Shown piece by piece: positions 61,971 to 64,000 of a DNA stretch of 64,000 nucleotides; the first letter of the stretch is position 1, and the number at the start of each line of letters is the position of its first letter. The translations under genes and the position numbers were made by a program. The stretch comes from Xestospongia muta (taxonomy: Eukaryota; Porifera; Demospongiae; Haplosclerida; Petrosiidae), in assembly GCA_963693285.1 (NCBI GenBank), contig OY848919.1, forward strand, positions 9,977,461-10,041,460. The letters are read 5' to 3'. Under the pieces are notes generated by a model. That model saw nothing but the letters and a program-made list of their open reading frames with translations, searched no databases and was not told the DNA's origin.

Positions 61971-63902
61971 ATGGCTGCTACATTGACCACACAAGATGTT
62001 ATGATAAGACTGTTTAGTGACGACGAAGAGAGCGATTTTAGTGACATATTTGATGAAGACTTAGGTATTATAATATTTAATTATAATTTATTTCAATAAA
62101 AGGAAAAAATTATATATATATAGATGATGATGAAATTAGTATAGTAGCTGATAATATTGCTGCTGTTGATGAGACTGAAACAGAACAATTGAATGGTAAG
62201 AAAAAAATTACTTTGCAATATATTGTGTTATCATTATAAAACTAACCTGTAATAGTAAGTGGTAGTGGAAGTGGACGTGGAGGTCGTGGTAGAGGACGAG
62301 GTGGTTGTTACAGTGGTGTTAGGGGACGATTAGGTGGTAGTAGTAATGGGAAAGGAGGTGATGAAGCTGAACCGTGGATACCAGTGGATGACCTCCAAGC
62401 TGACATTCCACCAACAGCTATCCCATTCAGGGAAGAGCCAGGACTAAGAATTTCACTATCTGCAGACTCTTCCCCACTTGATCTCTTTTCTCTTTTCTTT
62501 GATGACGTAATAATTCATATGCTTGTTGATGGTACAAATGAGTATGCTGGTGATGTTATTGCTGAGAAGGAGAGAGCTGGAAAATTAACACCTAAGTCAA
62601 GAAGGGTGAAATGGAGACCAGTCACCACACAAGAGATGAAGGCGGTCCTGGCTCTTATTATCAACATGGGGGTTATCCACTGCCCGAAACGAGGTAGCTA
62701 TTGGAAGACGTCGTGGGAGAGTTATATACCATTCTTCCATGATGTTCTTCCACGAAACAGATTCAAAGAGGGATGTTACATTTACGAGAAGACACAACAT
62801 CAACGAGACTACGACAAATTGACAAAGTTAAGCCTCTTCTCGATCAACTGCTTACAAGATTCCAGAGTGTTTTCTACCCTGGACGTGACATTTCAGTTGA
62901 TGAAACAATGGTTGGTTTCAAGGGTAGGGTTGGTTTCCGCCAATATTGTCCACTGAAACCGATTAAATGGGGCCTCAAGTCCTTTGTTCTTGCTGACAGT
63001 GCTACTGGGTTTATTCTCAATATAATCCCGTACACTGGAGGTGAGACAAAGGACATGTATCTGTCAAATTGTAACCCTGAACTCCCGAGCCTCACCCAGA
63101 TAGTGTTGGCTCTTGTTGAGAATTATCTTGACAAGGGTCATCATATTTATGCTGACTGGCTCTATTCTAGTGTCCCTTTGGTTGATGAGTTAGAGAAGCA
63201 TAACACTGGTTACACTGGGACATTAGTCAGGACTCGGCAACAGCTTCCAAGTGTGGTAAGAGGCAAAAGTTTCAATCTGAACAAGGGAGAAACTAAGGCG
63301 TGGAGAGATGGAAAGAAATTGGTGTTGGCATGGAGGGACAAAGGGAAGCCAACAGTAATGATCTCCACTGTCTATCAGGGTCAATGACGACAGTTCAAGG
63401 TCGCCGTGGAGAAACCAGGGAGAAACCTCTGGTTGTTGACAAGTACAACCAGAGCATGGGTAGAGTTGATATAGCTGATCAGTATGGATGTTACTATTAA
63501 TTTGGAAGGAGGAGTATCAAGTGGTGGAGGAAGCTCATGTTCTGGTTGCTGGAGGTCAGCCTTGTGAATTCTTATATCCTCTATAAGGCAACTTCCTCAA
63601 ATCATTTATCACATTCTGATTATCGGCGTAAGCTGGTAGTTGGATTGTGTGAGGGGTTGCCTATAGGAGATGTAAGACGACAGCTCATGCGGCCTACCAG
63701 GTTGGAGGAGAGGTTCGAGAGACGCCATTATATAGAACGAGGACAGTCAAGACGTGGATGCATTGTATGCAACAATCCTAAAAGAGGACAAAGACATGAC
63801 ACTATATTTTTTTGTAAGACATGCACAAACCATCCACCGTTACACCCTGACATTTGTTTTGAACGTTACCACGAACTTGTTAATTATCATTTAGCTACAT
63901 AA
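61971..63902 (+). pseudogene. Disabled piggyBac transposase
   Basis: Two small exons (61971-62064, 62124-62195) precede a long third exon from 62,256. The acidic N-terminus (FSDDEESDFSD) is followed by an RG-rich stretch (GRGGRGRGRGG), then the piggyBac DDE-type core with SVDETMVGFKG, YADWLYSS and NQSMGRVDIADQ holding the three catalytic Asp positions, and a C-terminal Cys-rich zinc-binding domain (CIVCNNPK, CKTC). Lesions: a frameshift between about 62,760 and 62,773, another near 63,380-63,386, and a TAA at 63,498-63,500 in the block before IKWWRK. The terminal stop is at 63,900-63,902. No longer able to encode an intact enzyme. Confidence 0.85.
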
Positions 63903-64000
63903 ATATACTATATAAATATTACTTACTTGTTTCTATCGTAATTTATTCACTGTTTCACTTTGTAATTTATTGTGTTTGTATTTTATTGTGTTTGTATTTT

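Larger units (their letters stand above)
61745..64000 (+). mobile_element. piggyBac-like DNA transposon, right end outside window
   Basis: A TTAA at 61,745-61,748 (the piggyBac target) is followed by CCTTTTCCGCGCC, a start resembling known piggyBac-type termini, then two copies of ACGCATTTATGCGT within 80 bp, then a transposase gene in the same orientation. The other terminus is not reached. Confidence 0.75.

Overview
The window reads as nuclear DNA of an invertebrate animal: AT-rich, small introns (about 45-60 bp in one gene), GT-AG splice sites, TATA boxes, AATAAA signals and animal-type transposons. A Death-domain/LRR gene containing a helical domain of a kind I associate with demosponge proteins makes a sponge (Amphimedon-like) the best guess. 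This is inference; no marker gene proves it.

Layout. 1-4,400: remnants of a MULE-type transposase and a decayed Ty3/gypsy retrotransposon, both on the minus strand. 4,713-7,986 (minus): a 14-exon gene for a predicted 822-residue protein with a Death domain, a CARD-like domain, a helical domain, a coiled coil built by duplicated 63-nt exons, and LRRs. 7,911-19,400: three tandem units of about 3.7-4.05 kb, each with an intact seven-exon ABHD1/3-type alpha/beta hydrolase gene on the minus strand (A, B, C). The unit junctions carry copied pieces of the neighbouring Death-domain gene. 21,600-60,300: an array of GMC-type FAD oxidoreductase genes (plus strand) that becomes interleaved with further ABHD copies (minus strand). 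Complete two-exon GMC genes are G1, G4, G6 and G8; broken or partial copies are G2, G3, G5 and G7. ABHD copies D and E are pseudogenes; F is open. G4-D, G6-E and G8-F are convergent pairs in tandem. The stretch 34.9-42.06 kb is almost identical to the stretch 9,855 bp further on. 60,300-61,744: a repeat-rich spacer. 61,745-64,000: a broken piggyBac element with its left end visible and its right end outside the window.

How the genes may work together. Both families look membrane-anchored at the N terminus. The ABHD copies keep a Ser-Asp-His triad in an ABHD3-like (phospholipid acyl-hydrolase) scaffold. The GMC copies resemble choline/glucose dehydrogenase-type flavoenzymes. Co-amplification, and CRE-like sites upstream of both families, suggest a joint role in lipid or alcohol metabolism, but no substrate can be read from sequence. 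Exon coordinates were built by hand from splice signals and phase and agree across copies; none is supported by transcripts here.
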